DNA of 64,000 nucleotides, from the NCBI RefSeq assembly GCF_031954525.1, contig NZ_CP134867.1, positions 2,356,001 to 2,420,000 on the forward strand. The letters run 5' to 3'. The notes under the pieces are model-generated. The model was given only the letters and a program-made list of their open reading frames with translations, was not told the origin of the DNA and ran no database searches. This document shows, one piece after another, positions 9,688 through 21,271 of this stretch (position 1 is the first letter of the stretch; every line of letters begins with the position of its first letter). Position numbers and translations under genes: made by a program. The stretch comes from Dyella sp. BiH032. Lineage in GTDB: Bacteria; Pseudomonadota; Gammaproteobacteria; Xanthomonadales; Rhodanobacteraceae.

Positions 9688-9769
9688 CAAATCATTTGCG
9701 CCGCCGCCTGCCGGTGCCTAGCGTCGAAGCTCCCCTTTCGCGCTTCGAGCCGCACGGAGTTCCTGTCTC

Positions 9770-11218
9770 ATGAAGCTTTACCCGCTGTTCGCCGACCTCG
9801 CCGGGCGCCGCGTGCTGGTGGTGGGCGGCGGCGCGGTCGCCGAGCGCAAGGCGGCGATGCTGCTCGAGGCCGGCGCGGCGGTCGTCGTGGGAGCGCCGTC
9901 GATCTCCCCGGCGCTGGCGGCGTGGGCCGCGGCGGGTCGCATTAATTTGCGCGCAGGCGAGTTCGAGGACGCGTGGCTCGACGCTTGCTGGCTGGTGATC
10001 GCCGCCACCGGCGAGCCGTTGCTCAACCGCCGCATCGCTACGCTGGCGGCGCGGCGCCGGTTGTTCGTCAATGTGGTGGACGACGCCGAGCTGTCCAGCT
10101 TCCAGGTACCGGCGGTGATCGACCGGGCGCCCGTCACCATCGCCATTTCCAGCGGCGGCGCCGCGCCCGTGCTGGCACGGCTGCTGCGCGAGCGCCTGGA
10201 GGCCTGGCTCGACCCCGCGCTGGGACCGCTCGCCGCCCTGGCGGCGCGCTGGCGCGCCAGGATCCGCCGGCGCCTGCCGGAACTCGGCGCGCGCCGACGC
10301 TTCTACGAGCGTCTGCTCACCGGCGCGGTGCCTGCTTTGCTGCGCCGGGGACAGCCCGCGCTGGCCGAAGCGGAAGCCGAGCGCCTGCTGGCCGACTCGC
10401 CGGTCGCGAGCGTGGGTTCGGTGACGCTGGTGGGCGCGGGCCCCGGCGATCCGGGCTTGCTGACGCTGCGCGGCCACCGGGCGCTGCACGAGGCGGACGT
10501 GATCCTGTACGACCGCCTGGTGAGCCCCGAGGTACTCGCGCTGGCACGCCGCGACGCGGAACGTGTGGAGGTCGGCAAGGAAGCGGGCAACCATCATGTG
10601 ACGCAGGAGCGCATCCACGAACTGATGCTGGCGCATGCCCGCGCCGGCCACCGCGTGGTGCGGCTCAAGGGCGGCGACCCGTTCGTGTTCGGGCGGGGCG
10701 GCGAGGAACTGGAATACCTGCGCGCCCATGGCGTGCCTTATGAAGTCGTACCTGGCATCACCGCAGCGTTGGCCTGTGCCGCTTATGCGGGCGTGCCGCT
10801 CACGCATCGCGACCATGCGCAGTCGGTCCGCCTGGTCACGGCCCATTGCCGCCGTTCCCACGACACCGTGGACTGGGCCGCGCTGGCGCAGGAACGCCAG
10901 ACGCTGGCGGTGTACATGGGCGTGAGCGAGCTGGCCACCTTGCAGGAGCGCCTGCTGATCCACGGCCGGGCGCCGGCCACGCCGTTCGCCCTGGTGGAGA
11001 ACGGCTCCCGTCCGGAGCAGCGTGTGGTCACCGGGACACTGGCGCGGCTCCCGCAGCTGGCGCAAGCCCATGCCGTACGGTCCCCGGCCTTGCTCATCCT
11101 GGGCGAAGTGGCCGCCCTGGCGCCGGCCCTGGCCTGGTTCGGCGAGCCCCCGCTCGGCGAGGCGGCGCCGGCCGGCGTATCGTCCATTGCCATGTCCGCC
11201 TCGGCGTCCGCGCGCTGA
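9770..11218 (+). CDS. cysG: Siroheme synthase (precorrin-2 dehydrogenase/ferrochelatase and uroporphyrinogen III methyltransferase)
   Basis: 482 residues with the trifunctional CysG layout. Residues about 1-200 are the NAD-dependent dehydrogenase/ferrochelatase, with nucleotide-binding [12 protein letters not shown]. Residues about 220-460 are the SAM-dependent uroporphyrinogen III methyltransferase, with [21 protein letters not shown] and [15 protein letters not shown]. It makes the siroheme required by CysI. The start ATG 9770 has no strong upstream Shine-Dalgarno but matches family N-termini ([21 protein letters not shown]). It is followed after 64 bp by cysteine synthase on the same strand, probably one operon. 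Confidence 0.95.
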   Translation: MKLYPLFADLAGRRVLVVGGGAVAERKAAMLLEAGAAVVVGAPSISPALAAWAAAGRINLRAGEFEDAWLDACWLVIAATGEPLLNRRIATLAARRRLFVNVVDDAELSSFQVPAVIDRAPVTIAISSGGAAPVLARLLRERLEAWLDPALGPLAALAARWRARIRRRLPELGARRRFYERLLTGAVPALLRRGQPALAEAEAERLLADSPVASVGSVTLVGAGPGDPGLLTLRGHRALHEADVILYDRLVSPEVLALARRDAERVEVGKEAGNHHVTQERIHELMLAHARAGHRVVRLKGGDPFVFGRGGEELEYLRAHGVPYEVVPGITAALACAAYAGVPLTHRDHAQSVRLVTAHCRRSHDTVDWAALAQERQTLAVYMGVSELATLQERLLIHGRAPATPFALVENGSRPEQRVVTGTLARLPQLAQAHAVRSPALLILGEVAALAPALAWFGEPPLGEAAPAGVSSIAMSASASAR

Positions 11219-11282
11219 CCCGAATTTTTCACCCGCGCGAGCGCACCATGTGCGGACGCTGCTTATTCCCCTGGAGCCTTTC

Positions 11283-12224
11283 ATGATCTACGACAGCATC
11301 CTCGACACCATCGGCAACACCCCGGTGGTGAAACTGCATCGCCTGGTCCCGAAGCACGTCGAGCTCTACGTCAAGGTGGAAGCGTTCAATCCGGCCGGTT
11401 CGGTCAAGGACCGCCTGGCGCTGGCCATCATCCTCGATGCCGAACGCAGCGGCACGCTCAAGCCGGGGCAGACGGTGGTGGAGGCCACTTCGGGCAACAC
11501 CGGCGTGGCGCTGGCGGCGGTGTGCGCCGCGCGCGGCTATCCCTTCGTGGCGGTGATGACGGAGACGTTCTCGATCGAGCGGCGCAAGCTGATCCGCGCC
11601 TACGGCGGTAAGGTGCTGCTGACCCCCGCGGCCGAGCGCGGCAGCGGCATGGTGCGCAAGGCGAAGGAGCTGGCGGAGAAGCACGGCTGGTTCCTGGCGC
11701 GGCAGTTCGAGAACCCGGCCAATCCGGCCTATCACCGCAACACCACGGCCGCGGAAATCCTGCGCGATTTCGCCGGCCGCCGGCTGGATTATTTCGTCAC
11801 CGGCTGGGGCACCGGCGGCACGCTCACCGGCGTGGGCGAGGTGCTGAAAGTGGCGCGCCCGGAGGTGAAGGTGATCGCCAGCGAGCCGGCCGGCGCGGCG
11901 CTGCTGTCGGGCAAGGAGTGGCAGCCGCACAAGATCCAGGGCTGGACACCGGACTTCGTGCCGGCGGTGCTCAACCGCGAGGTGGCGCAGCAGATCCTGC
12001 CCATCGACGACGTCGTGGCGCGCGATACCTCGCGCGAACTGGCGAAGCAGGAAGGCATCTTCGTCGGCATCTCCGCCGGCGCCACGCTGGCGGCGGCATT
12101 GCAGGTGGCCAAGGATGCGCCGCAGGGTTCGGTGCTGCTGGCCATGCTGCCGGATACCGGCGAGCGCTATCTGTCGACGTTCCTGTTCGAAGGCGTCAAT
12201 GAAGGTTCGGACGAAGTGGAATAG
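11283..12224 (+). CDS. cysK: Cysteine synthase (O-acetylserine sulfhydrylase)
   Basis: 313 residues. This PLP enzyme joins sulfide to O-acetylserine to give cysteine, the last step of the pathway encoded here. The PLP lysine lies in NPAGSVKDR (about residues 38-46), the substrate loop in TSGNTGVALA, and the PLP phosphate loop in GTGGTLTGVG. Length and motifs fit CysK; CysM is the close alternative and cannot be excluded by eye. The start is ATG 11283 (MIYDSILDTIGNTP). It follows cysG with only 64 bp between. Confidence 0.93.
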   Translation: MIYDSILDTIGNTPVVKLHRLVPKHVELYVKVEAFNPAGSVKDRLALAIILDAERSGTLKPGQTVVEATSGNTGVALAAVCAARGYPFVAVMTETFSIERRKLIRAYGGKVLLTPAAERGSGMVRKAKELAEKHGWFLARQFENPANPAYHRNTTAAEILRDFAGRRLDYFVTGWGTGGTLTGVGEVLKVARPEVKVIASEPAGAALLSGKEWQPHKIQGWTPDFVPAVLNREVAQQILPIDDVVARDTSRELAKQEGIFVGISAGATLAAALQVAKDAPQGSVLLAMLPDTGERYLSTFLFEGVNEGSDEVE

Positions 12225-12245
12225 TCAGCTCCCCTCAGGCTGACT

Positions 12246-12268
12246 CCCTCTCCCCTTCGGGGAGAGGG
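12246..12268. repeat. Dispersed palindrome, likely terminator after cysK
   Basis: CCCTCTCCCC, TTC, GGGGAGAGGG, then CTGGGGTGAGGGG. The hairpin lies 22 bp after the cysK stop. A related hairpin with the same GATGAGGGG-type tail lies at 8356-8390. Such elements are common intergenic palindromes in Xanthomonadales; here it probably ends the cysG-cysK transcript. Confidence 0.6.
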
Positions 12269-12487
12269 CTGGGGTGAGGGGCCGGGCGGAGCGCAATGCT
12301 CAATCCCGCCTCAAACGCAAAAGCGTTGACGCACTGTAGCTCCGTCACCGCGAGCACCCGCCCCTCATCTGCGATGACCGAAGGGAATCCCCGCGGGATC
12401 GGCGTCTTCCTCGCTCCTCAAAGCCGGGCACATCCATGTGCCTTCCCCGCGTGCTCTACGGCGGGGGAAGGGCTCCCTGTAGGAGCT

Positions 12488-12856
12488 TTATCTCAACCGG
12501 CGGCCGCGCGGCCCGCCCCACTCGGCAATCAACTTGCTGCCCACGTTCGCCAGCGCCTCGATCGCCGGCAGCAACTCGCGCCCCAGTGGCGTCAACGCGT
12601 ACTCCGCCGATGGCGGCGAGGTATCCAGCACGCGCCGCGTCACCAGCCCGCGCGACTCCAGCTCGCGCAGCCGCGCGCTCAATACGCGCGCGGAAATCCT
12701 CGGCAAGTCATGGCGCAACTCGCCGAAGCGGCGCGCGTCGCCGCTCAGCAACCACACCACGTTGGGTGCCCAGGCGCCGCGCAGCAAACCCAGCACTTCG
12801 CTGAGCGGGCAGGCGGGCGGCGGGGCGACTTTGTTCTTGCGGACGGGCAGGCCCAT
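12488..12856 (-). CDS. HxlR family transcriptional regulator
   Basis: 122 residues, a single winged-helix domain. The family pattern is clear: CPLSEVLGLLRGAWAPNVVWLLSGDARRFGELR, then ISARVLSARLRELESRGLVTR, then YALTPLGRELLP. Many HxlR proteins sense electrophiles or oxidants through a cysteine near the N-terminus, here in the CPLSEV segment. It is divergent from the glutathione S-transferase gene, and the shared 154-bp gap contains a palindrome (12889-12906) suited to its binding. It therefore probably controls itself and the transferase. Confidence 0.88.
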   Translation of the reverse strand: MGLPVRKNKVAPPPACPLSEVLGLLRGAWAPNVVWLLSGDARRFGELRHDLPRISARVLSARLRELESRGLVTRRVLDTSPPSAEYALTPLGRELLPAIEALANVGSKLIAEWGGPRGRRLR

Positions 12857-12888
12857 GGCATCGGACTCGTATGGCGCAGGTAACTGGC

Positions 12889-12906
12889 GAGTTACCGGAT
12901 TTTAGA
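12889..12906. promoter_or_regulatory. Palindromic operator candidate for the HxlR regulator
   Basis: GGTAACT, GGCG, AGTTACC: 7-bp perfect arms 32 bp upstream of the HxlR start. A second looser copy follows as TTACC, AGC, GGTTA near 12917-12929, and a single GTAACC lies near 12935. Clustered half-sites between divergent genes fit HxlR-type autoregulation. Confidence 0.5.
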
Positions 12907-13010
12907 AGTTACCAGCGGTTAGGTGGTATCCAAGAGTAACCATGGATGGCTAGCATGCGCACCTCTCCCGCCCATCACTCGGGCGTTCGCCACCCACGAG
13001 GAGGATCTGC

Positions 13011-13631
13011 ATGAAGCTTTATTACGCACCGGGCGCCTGTTCGCTCTCGCCGCACATCGTCGCGCTGGAGGCCGGCCTGCCGGTCGAGCTGGAAAAGGTC
13101 GACACCAAGACCAAGCGCACCGCTAACGATCAGGACTACTGGCAGATCAACCCCAAGGGTTACGTACCCGCGCTCGCGCTGGACAACGGCGAATTGCTCA
13201 CCGAAGGCCCTGCCATCGTGCAGTATCTGGCGGACCTGAAGCCGGAGAGCGGCCTGGCCCCTACGCACGGCACGCCGGCGCGCTACCGCCTGCAGGAGAT
13301 GCTCGGCTACATCAACTCCGAGCTGCACAAGACCTATTCGCCGCTGTTCCGCGCGGAAACCCCGGACGCCGTGCGTGCGGAGCGCACGGAATACCTGCGC
13401 AAGCGCTACCGCCTGCTGGAGACGCACCTGGCTAAGCACACCTGGCTGGTGGGCGAGCACTTCACCGTGGCCGATGCCTACCTGTTCACGGTGACCAACT
13501 GGGCCAAGCACGTCAACTTCGACCTCAGCGAGTTCCCGGCCTTGCTGGCGTTCCAGGAGCGCGTTGCCGCACGCCCCAAGGTGCAGGCGGCGCTGGAAGC
13601 GGAAGGGCTGGTCAAGAAGGCCGCGGCCTGA
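13011..13631 (+). CDS. gstA: Glutathione S-transferase, beta class
   Basis: 206 residues, standard bacterial GST length. The N-terminal thioredoxin-like domain starts YYAPGACSLSPHI, with the Cys10 region typical of beta-class enzymes. It then has NPKGYVPAL and the glutathione-binding TEGPAIVQYL. The helical C-terminal domain contains GEHFTVADAYLF, the usual N-capping box. It conjugates or reduces electrophiles with glutathione in the cytoplasm. The start is ATG 13011 after GAGGAGGATCTGC, a strong ribosome site. It is divergent from an HxlR regulator and followed by a terminator. Confidence 0.93.
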   Translation: MKLYYAPGACSLSPHIVALEAGLPVELEKVDTKTKRTANDQDYWQINPKGYVPALALDNGELLTEGPAIVQYLADLKPESGLAPTHGTPARYRLQEMLGYINSELHKTYSPLFRAETPDAVRAERTEYLRKRYRLLETHLAKHTWLVGEHFTVADAYLFTVTNWAKHVNFDLSEFPALLAFQERVAARPKVQAALEAEGLVKKAAA

Positions 13632-13638
13632 CAACGAA

Positions 13639-13667
13639 AAAGGGGCGCGTTTGACGCGCCCCTTTCT
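13639..13667. terminator. Bidirectional terminator between gstA and purB
   Basis: AAAGGGGCGCG, TTTGA, CGCGCCCCTTT, then CTT. The strong 11-bp stem has A- and T-runs on both sides and stands between two converging genes. Confidence 0.85.
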
Positions 13668-13686
13668 TCCTGCATGGAGGTGCCGG

Positions 13687-16597
<2,911 letters not shown>

Positions 16598-16604
16598 CTA
16601 CGTA

Positions 16605-16693
16605 GGTTGGGGTGAGCCTCAGGCGAACCCCAACATCGCGAGGCATACATCGAAGCCAGCAACGCTGGGGTTCGCCTGAGGCTCACCCCAGCC
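16605..16693. repeat. Large inverted repeat, likely bidirectional terminator
   Basis: Two 30-bp arms (16605-16634 and 16664-16693) are reverse complements with two mismatches. The spacer is 29 bp. Each arm contains its own inner hairpin, GTTGGGGT ... ACCCCAAC, the same unit as at 8144-8169. It fills the gap between the convergent fumC and lipoprotein genes. It looks like two head-to-head copies of a dispersed palindromic element. Confidence 0.75.
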
Positions 16694-16699
16694 TGTGCA

Positions 16700-17233
16700 T
16701 CAGTTCTTGACGTCCTTGCGGCAATCGCTGACGTCCTTGTCGTCCATGATCACCGCATAAGGCTTGAAGGCGGGCAGGTTGGCGGCCAGCTCATCCTGCG
16801 CGGCCTTGATGCCAGCCAGGTCGTCGCAGATCTTCATCACCTGGTCGGTGATCTGCTGCGTCTGGGCTTCGACCCGGCGGCTCACGCTGTCCTTGTCGCC
16901 GGTGGCGGATTCGGCCACGCCCTTGAGCGCTTCGCCCGCCATGGCCGCACCGGCCTTGCCGGTCTCGATACCGTGCTGGCGAATGGCCGTGGCATTGGCG
17001 TAGTACCGGCGCAGCAGGTCGCGCTGGTGATCGTCCACGGCAACGTCCTTGCCGTCGACGGCGAGCGCGCCGCCCTGGTCGATGGTGGCCTTGGGTTGGT
17101 CGCCGGCCTTGAGGATGACCTGCCCGTCGCGGACCGTGATGTTGCCGTGGGAGGTCGTGGTGGTGGTGCCGCCGTTGCAGCCGGCGGCCAGGGCGCACAG
17201 GGCGAGCAGCGGGATCAGGTGTCGCTTGAGCAT
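16700..17233 (-). CDS. YggN-like (DUF2884) lipoprotein, short form
   Basis: 177 residues. The signal peptide MLKRHLIPLLALCALAAGC ends in a lipobox (LAAGC), so the mature protein is probably membrane-anchored in the periplasm. The body has the DUF2884 pattern: a strand NITVRDGQVIL, then ALAVDGKDVAVDDHQRDLLRRYY, then a long helix. Function is unknown. Cysteines near the C-terminus (CDDL and SDCRKD) are shared with the second YggN-like lipoprotein at 18648. The start ATG 17233 is set by the signal peptide; the frame further upstream has no match. Confidence 0.75.
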   Translation of the reverse strand: MLKRHLIPLLALCALAAGCNGGTTTTTSHGNITVRDGQVILKAGDQPKATIDQGGALAVDGKDVAVDDHQRDLLRRYYANATAIRQHGIETGKAGAAMAGEALKGVAESATGDKDSVSRRVEAQTQQITDQVMKICDDLAGIKAAQDELAANLPAFKPYAVIMDDKDVSDCRKDVKN

Positions 17234-17270
17234 GTCGCGGTTCTTCCTTGGTGAAACGTGGGCGTGGTGT

Positions 17271-18527
17271 TCATGACGCCTGGCGCACGGGCGCGCAGGG
17301 CGGGTGTGGCTGCTTGCGCGCCTCGGGCGAGCGCCACTCCGGATGATCATAAGGAATATCGTTTTCCCAGAACCACGGGTAGCACGTCGGGCCGAGTGTG
17401 GCGTCCAGCAGATAGCGGTACAGCCCTTCGGCGTTCGAGCTGTTGCTCATGATCAGTACGCAATCGCGCGATGCCTGCAGGCACAGCGCCAGGTTGTTGG
17501 TGCCGTCGTCATGGCCGGTCTTGAACCAGACCGGCCCCTGCGTGGACTGGAAGACGGTCACACCGATGGCTGCGGACAGGCGGATGCCGTCGTTGTCGTG
17601 CGTGGTGGCGGTGTCCAGCGTCGGGAACTGCTGCACGGACTCGATCCGCTGCACAGGTTTCAGCCATTCGGCGCGCGCTTTCGCGCCGAGCCCATCGCCG
17701 CGCACCATGCCGGCCAGCAGCTGCGCGTAGTCGCGCGGGGTGGTGTCCATGGAACCGGCCGCGCGGACGGAGCCGCGCTGCCGGTGGCCCAGCGGCTTGC
17801 TCTGTTCGTCGTAGCCGATGGCGAGGTTGTCGGCGAAATCCGCGCGCCATGTCATCGAGGTGCGGCGCATGCCATAGCGGTCGAACAACTGCTTCTGCAT
17901 CAACTCGCCGACGTCGACGCCTTGGCCCTGTTCCAGCACGAACTGCATCAGGTTGATGCCCTCGCCGGAATAGGCGTAGCGCGTTCCGGGCTCGGCGTAG
18001 ATGTTCAGCTTGCCGTTCGGGTCGTAGGCGGTGGCGCCCGGCGGGAAGTAGCGGAAGTTGGCAAAGCCGGCGCGGTGGGTGAGCAGCATCCGCGGCGTGA
18101 TGGCACGCCAGCGCGGGTCGTCGGCGAGGTCGGCGTACTTGTCGTAGTCGGGCAGGGGCTTGGGCAGCAGCTTGTCGATCGGGGTATCCAGATCCAGCTT
18201 GTCCTGGTCGACCAGGCTGAGCGTGGCGTAGGCGAAGGCGGCCTTGGTGATCGAGGCGGCATACATCACCGTGTCGACGGTGAGCGGCAGCTGCTTTTCC
18301 ACGTCACGCTGGCCGTAGGCGCGCAGATGGACGACCTTGCCGTTCTCGATCACCGCCAGCGCCAGGCCCGGCACGTGGGCGGCCTGCATCAGGCGGGCGA
18401 CCTCCTTGTCCAGCGCGGCTCCGCGAAGTCGCGGGGGCGCGGTGTCCGCCGCATGGGCGGCGGCGGTGAGCAGGCAGCCGCCGATGAGCCATCGGCACGC
18501 GAACGAAAACCTGGCAGACGGACGCAT
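17271..18527 (-). CDS. Periplasmic serine hydrolase, beta-lactamase class C fold
   Basis: 418 residues. An N-terminal signal peptide (MRPSARFSFACRWLIGGCLL, cleaved near AHA-AD) sends it to the periplasm. The catalytic SxxK motif is S92-ITK95 (YAASITKAAF), the second motif is YSG in RYAYSGEGIN, and a KTG triad is present in FKTGHDDG. These fit penicillin-binding-protein-like esterases or D-aminopeptidases. The substrate is not known. Two in-frame ATGs are possible (18527 and 18542) because the ribosome site and start are tandemly duplicated. It lies between two YggN-like lipoproteins on the same strand. Confidence 0.85.
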   Translation of the reverse strand: MRPSARFSFACRWLIGGCLLTAAAHAADTAPPRLRGAALDKEVARLMQAAHVPGLALAVIENGKVVHLRAYGQRDVEKQLPLTVDTVMYAASITKAAFAYATLSLVDQDKLDLDTPIDKLLPKPLPDYDKYADLADDPRWRAITPRMLLTHRAGFANFRYFPPGATAYDPNGKLNIYAEPGTRYAYSGEGINLMQFVLEQGQGVDVGELMQKQLFDRYGMRRTSMTWRADFADNLAIGYDEQSKPLGHRQRGSVRAAGSMDTTPRDYAQLLAGMVRGDGLGAKARAEWLKPVQRIESVQQFPTLDTATTHDNDGIRLSAAIGVTVFQSTQGPVWFKTGHDDGTNNLALCLQASRDCVLIMSNSSNAEGLYRYLLDATLGPTCYPWFWENDIPYDHPEWRSPEARKQPHPPCAPVRQAS

Positions 18528-18553
18528 GGAACCCCCTCGCATGGAACCCCCTC
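18524..18553 (-). repeat. 15-bp tandem repeat duplicating a ribosome site and start codon
   Basis: Two perfect copies of a 15-bp unit, GAGGGGGTTCCATGC on the minus strand. Each unit holds a purine-rich ribosome site, a 4-base spacer and an ATG. Because 15 is a multiple of 3, both starts are in frame (MRGGS then MRPS). Confidence 0.8.
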
Positions 18554-18647
18554 GGCGCATGGCGGCCGGCTGGCGGTACGGTGCCCTGCAGGGCAAGGCC
18601 GCGCCGGCGTCCCGCCTCCGTGCGGAGACGCCGGCTGGCACAACCGA

Positions 18648-19325
18648 TCAATCCTTGTCGTCGTCCTTGCCGCAGTCGTCCACGTCCTTCTGCGTCATGG
18701 TGGCGTAGGGGCGGAACTCCGGCATCGCCGCGGCGAGCTTCTGCTGCGAGCCGAGCAGGTCGGGCATGCGCGTGCAGAGCTTGAGAGCCGCGGCCTTGAT
18801 CTGCTCGGTCTGCGGCTTGATGCGGTCCTCGATCTCCTTGTCGCTCTTGCCGCTGAGCGCGCCCAGGATCGCTTCCTTGGCCGCCGTGGTGCCGATGCTG
18901 GCGCCACTGGCACCGATGTCCATGCCGGCCTCGGCGATGCTGATGATGTGCTGGCGATAATCCACCAGCAGCGCGTGCTGCTCCGGCGTGGCCTGCACCG
19001 TCTTGCCGGCGATCACCAGGTCGCCCTGCGGCGTGATGACGGCCTTGGGCAGGTCGCTGCGATCGTCGTGGTCATGGCCGTGGCCGATGTGCACGCTACT
19101 GACGCTGATGTCCTTGGTCGCCAGTTCGCGCTTGGCCTGGTCGATGCCTTTCTGCACCTGGGCGGCGATGAACGACGGAGAGGTCTTCTCCTGCACTTCC
19201 TTGTTCGCCTCCGCGATGCCGCTGGCGGCGCCGGACTCCTCGTGATCGGACGACGGGCCGCATGCGGCCAGCGGCAGGGCGAGCAGGGCGGCCAGCAGGC
19301 CGGTGGCGAGCGAGTTGCACTTCAC
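18648..19325 (-). CDS. YggN-like (DUF2884) lipoprotein, long form
   Basis: 225 residues. GTG 19325 is the start, preceded by AAGGAGT; it gives the signal peptide VKCNSLATGLLAALLALPLA with lipobox LAAC at Cys22. The core GDLVIAGKTVQATPEQHALLVDYRQH is the DUF2884 pattern, and the end KLCTRMPDLL with DVDDCGKDDDKD parallels the shorter paralogue at 16700. A His/Asp-rich patch (HIGHGHDHDD) could bind metal. Function is unknown. It shares strand and neighbourhood with the serine hydrolase, so the three may form one unit. Confidence 0.78.
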   Translation of the reverse strand: MKCNSLATGLLAALLALPLAACGPSSDHEESGAASGIAEANKEVQEKTSPSFIAAQVQKGIDQAKRELATKDISVSSVHIGHGHDHDDRSDLPKAVITPQGDLVIAGKTVQATPEQHALLVDYRQHIISIAEAGMDIGASGASIGTTAAKEAILGALSGKSDKEIEDRIKPQTEQIKAAALKLCTRMPDLLGSQQKLAAAMPEFRPYATMTQKDVDDCGKDDDKD

Positions 19326-19448
19326 GGGACACTCCTTGAGGGTGAGGTGCCGTTCGGATCGACGACCGGGCATCGGTCGTCTCGTTCCTGCCGGCGTGCT
19401 TGCTGGTGGGGGAAGAAGCGGCTCGCGACCGCCGCCTCCGGTGTTTCA

Positions 19449-20417
19449 TCAACTGTCGTCGCGGACCCGGCGGAACCAGATGGCCGCGGCGATCAGGCCG
19501 ACGGCAGCCGCAACGCCGATCCACAGGTTGGGCGAAGCCAGCACCGCGTACGTCTGGGTCGGCGAGATCAGGGCCAGCGGATTGTGCGCATCGCCCAGGT
19601 CGGACACGCCGTGCAGCGCATGCCGGTCCATGGCGAAGTGCGAACCGGGGAACACGCTCAGCAGCAGCCGCGCCACGATGTTGGACCAGAACCACTGCGT
19701 GGGCAGGTTGAACACACCCATGATGCCGAACCAGCTCACCATCAGGCCTGTCACCACCGGAATGGCCACCGCCCACAGGAAGGGCTTGCTGCGCGCCCAG
19801 GCCGAGCAGAGCAGCAGCCAGCCGACGGCGGGAGCGGCCCACAGCGCATAGACCGGGATCGAGCTCAGCAGCGACAACACGGCGCGCACCGGATGGGCCA
19901 GGGTCAGCAGCTCCCACAGGTTGATGCCATGGAAAGACAGCACCAGGGAGAAGATCACCAGCTGCACCAGCCCCACCGCGATACCGACCACTACCGCGAT
20001 CGCCGGTGCGACCACCACGGCGCTGGCCACCTTCGACAGCACGGTGCTGGTGTTGGACAGCGGCAGGGACTTCCAGAACAGCACGCTGCGGTCGCGGCGG
20101 TCGTCGTACAGCGCACCCAGGCAGTAGAAGAACACCACGAACGCCAGCACGATGGTGAGTAGCCCCATCGAGGACAGCAGGGTCATGTCCAGCGCCGCCC
20201 CGACCTGGGCCAGGTCACCTTCGCTGGCCTTCTCGATCAGCACGCGGAAGTTGTTGCCGCCGATCTCGATGCCGTTGCGCGCCCGCATCACCTCGCCGGC
20301 GACGATGGCCATGATGTTCAGCACCAGGAAGACCACGCCGGTGACCACCGGCGCCCACAGGAATCCCCCGCGGTTTTCCCAGAATTCGCGCTTCATCTGC
20401 CAGTAGAAGGTTTTCAT
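19449..20417 (-). CDS. ABC-2 type transporter permease subunit
   Basis: 322 residues with about six hydrophobic segments, for example APVVTGVVFLVLNIMAIVAG, MGLLTIVLAFVVFFYCLGAL and a last one near ASPNLWIGVAAAVGLIAAA. It also has a large loop carrying DDRRDRSVLFWKSLPLS, a motif common in ABC-2 permeases. The start ATG 20417 overlaps the stop of the ATP-binding gene in ATGA, so the two are coupled. The exported substrate is unknown; YtrA-controlled ABC systems are often linked to cell-envelope stress. Confidence 0.85.
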   Translation of the reverse strand: MKTFYWQMKREFWENRGGFLWAPVVTGVVFLVLNIMAIVAGEVMRARNGIEIGGNNFRVLIEKASEGDLAQVGAALDMTLLSSMGLLTIVLAFVVFFYCLGALYDDRRDRSVLFWKSLPLSNTSTVLSKVASAVVVAPAIAVVVGIAVGLVQLVIFSLVLSFHGINLWELLTLAHPVRAVLSLLSSIPVYALWAAPAVGWLLLCSAWARSKPFLWAVAIPVVTGLMVSWFGIMGVFNLPTQWFWSNIVARLLLSVFPGSHFAMDRHALHGVSDLGDAHNPLALISPTQTYAVLASPNLWIGVAAAVGLIAAAIWFRRVRDDS

Positions 20418-21271
20418 GCGTAGGTCCCTTTCATCGTGGCGACGAACAGATCGCTGACGGACGGGCGGCGTACCTCGCCCATGGCCTCCAGCGTGGCGCG
20501 GTCCGCGCCGTCGAACAGGAAGATGCTCTTGCCGAACACTTGCCGCTCGTCCAGCGGCTTCATGCGCCGCGCGGCGTCGGCCTGGTCCGCGCCCACCATC
20601 AGCTCGGCGAAGCGCTCGCCGACCGCTTCCATGTCGGTATCCAGCACGATCTTGCCGTCGCGGATGAACATCAGGTCGGTAAGGATGTGTTCGATCTCCT
20701 CCACCTGGTGCGTGGTGACGATGATCGTCTTGTTCTCGTCGAAGTAATCCTCCAGCAGGCTCTGGTAGAACTGCTTGCGATAGAGGATGTCCAGGCCCAG
20801 CGTGGGTTCGTCCAGCACCAGCAGGCGGGCGTCGATCGCCATCACCAGGGCCAGGTGCAACTGCACGATCATGCCCTTGGACATCTGCTTGACGCGCTGG
20901 TTGGCCGTGAGCTTGGTGCGGGCCAGGAAAGCCTCGCACTTGGCGCGGTCGAAGCGCGGGTGCACGTTGGCGACGAAATCGACCGCTTCCTTCACCCGGA
21001 TCCAGCGCGGCAACACCGCCACGTCGGCGATGAAGCACACCTGTTCCATCAGGCGGTCGCGCTGGGTGCGCGGGTCGAAGCCCAGCACGTTCAGCTGTCC
21101 CTCGAAGTCCGTCAGGCCCAGGATGGCCTTCAGGGCGGTGGTCTTGCCGGCGCCGTTAGGGCCGATCAGGCCGACGATGCGTCCCGACTCGATGCGGAAA
21201 TCCACATGGTCCAGCGCAGTGGTGTTCTTGTAGCGCTTGCTCAGGCCGCTGGCAGTGACGATCGCGTTCAT
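20414..21271 (-). CDS. ABC transporter ATP-binding subunit
   Basis: 285 residues. Walker A is GPNGAGKTT, the signature region reads QMSKGMIVQLHLAL (SKGM in place of LSGG, usual in the YtrB group), Walker B is LLVLDEPTLGLD and the switch histidine is in VTTHQVEE. It powers the permease encoded next. Both its start (ATGA with the GntR gene) and its end (ATGA with the permease) overlap neighbours by 4 bp, marking a tight operon of regulator, ATPase and permease. Confidence 0.92.
   Translation of the reverse strand: MNAIVTASGLSKRYKNTTALDHVDFRIESGRIVGLIGPNGAGKTTALKAILGLTDFEGQLNVLGFDPRTQRDRLMEQVCFIADVAVLPRWIRVKEAVDFVANVHPRFDRAKCEAFLARTKLTANQRVKQMSKGMIVQLHLALVMAIDARLLVLDEPTLGLDILYRKQFYQSLLEDYFDENKTIIVTTHQVEEIEHILTDLMFIRDGKIVLDTDMEAVGERFAELMVGADQADAARRMKPLDERQVFGKSIFLFDGADRATLEAMGEVRRPSVSDLFVATMKGTYA

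Larger units (their letters stand above)
9440..9769. promoter_or_regulatory. cysB/cysG divergent control region
   Basis: 330 bp without a convincing gene between the divergent starts of cysB and cysG. It holds the second copy of the 22-bp sulfur element (9584-9605) and the second CATAAG-type motif (9673-9687), entered separately. ATAACCC at 9661-9667 is AT-rich against the background and may be part of a promoter. Confidence 0.6.
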
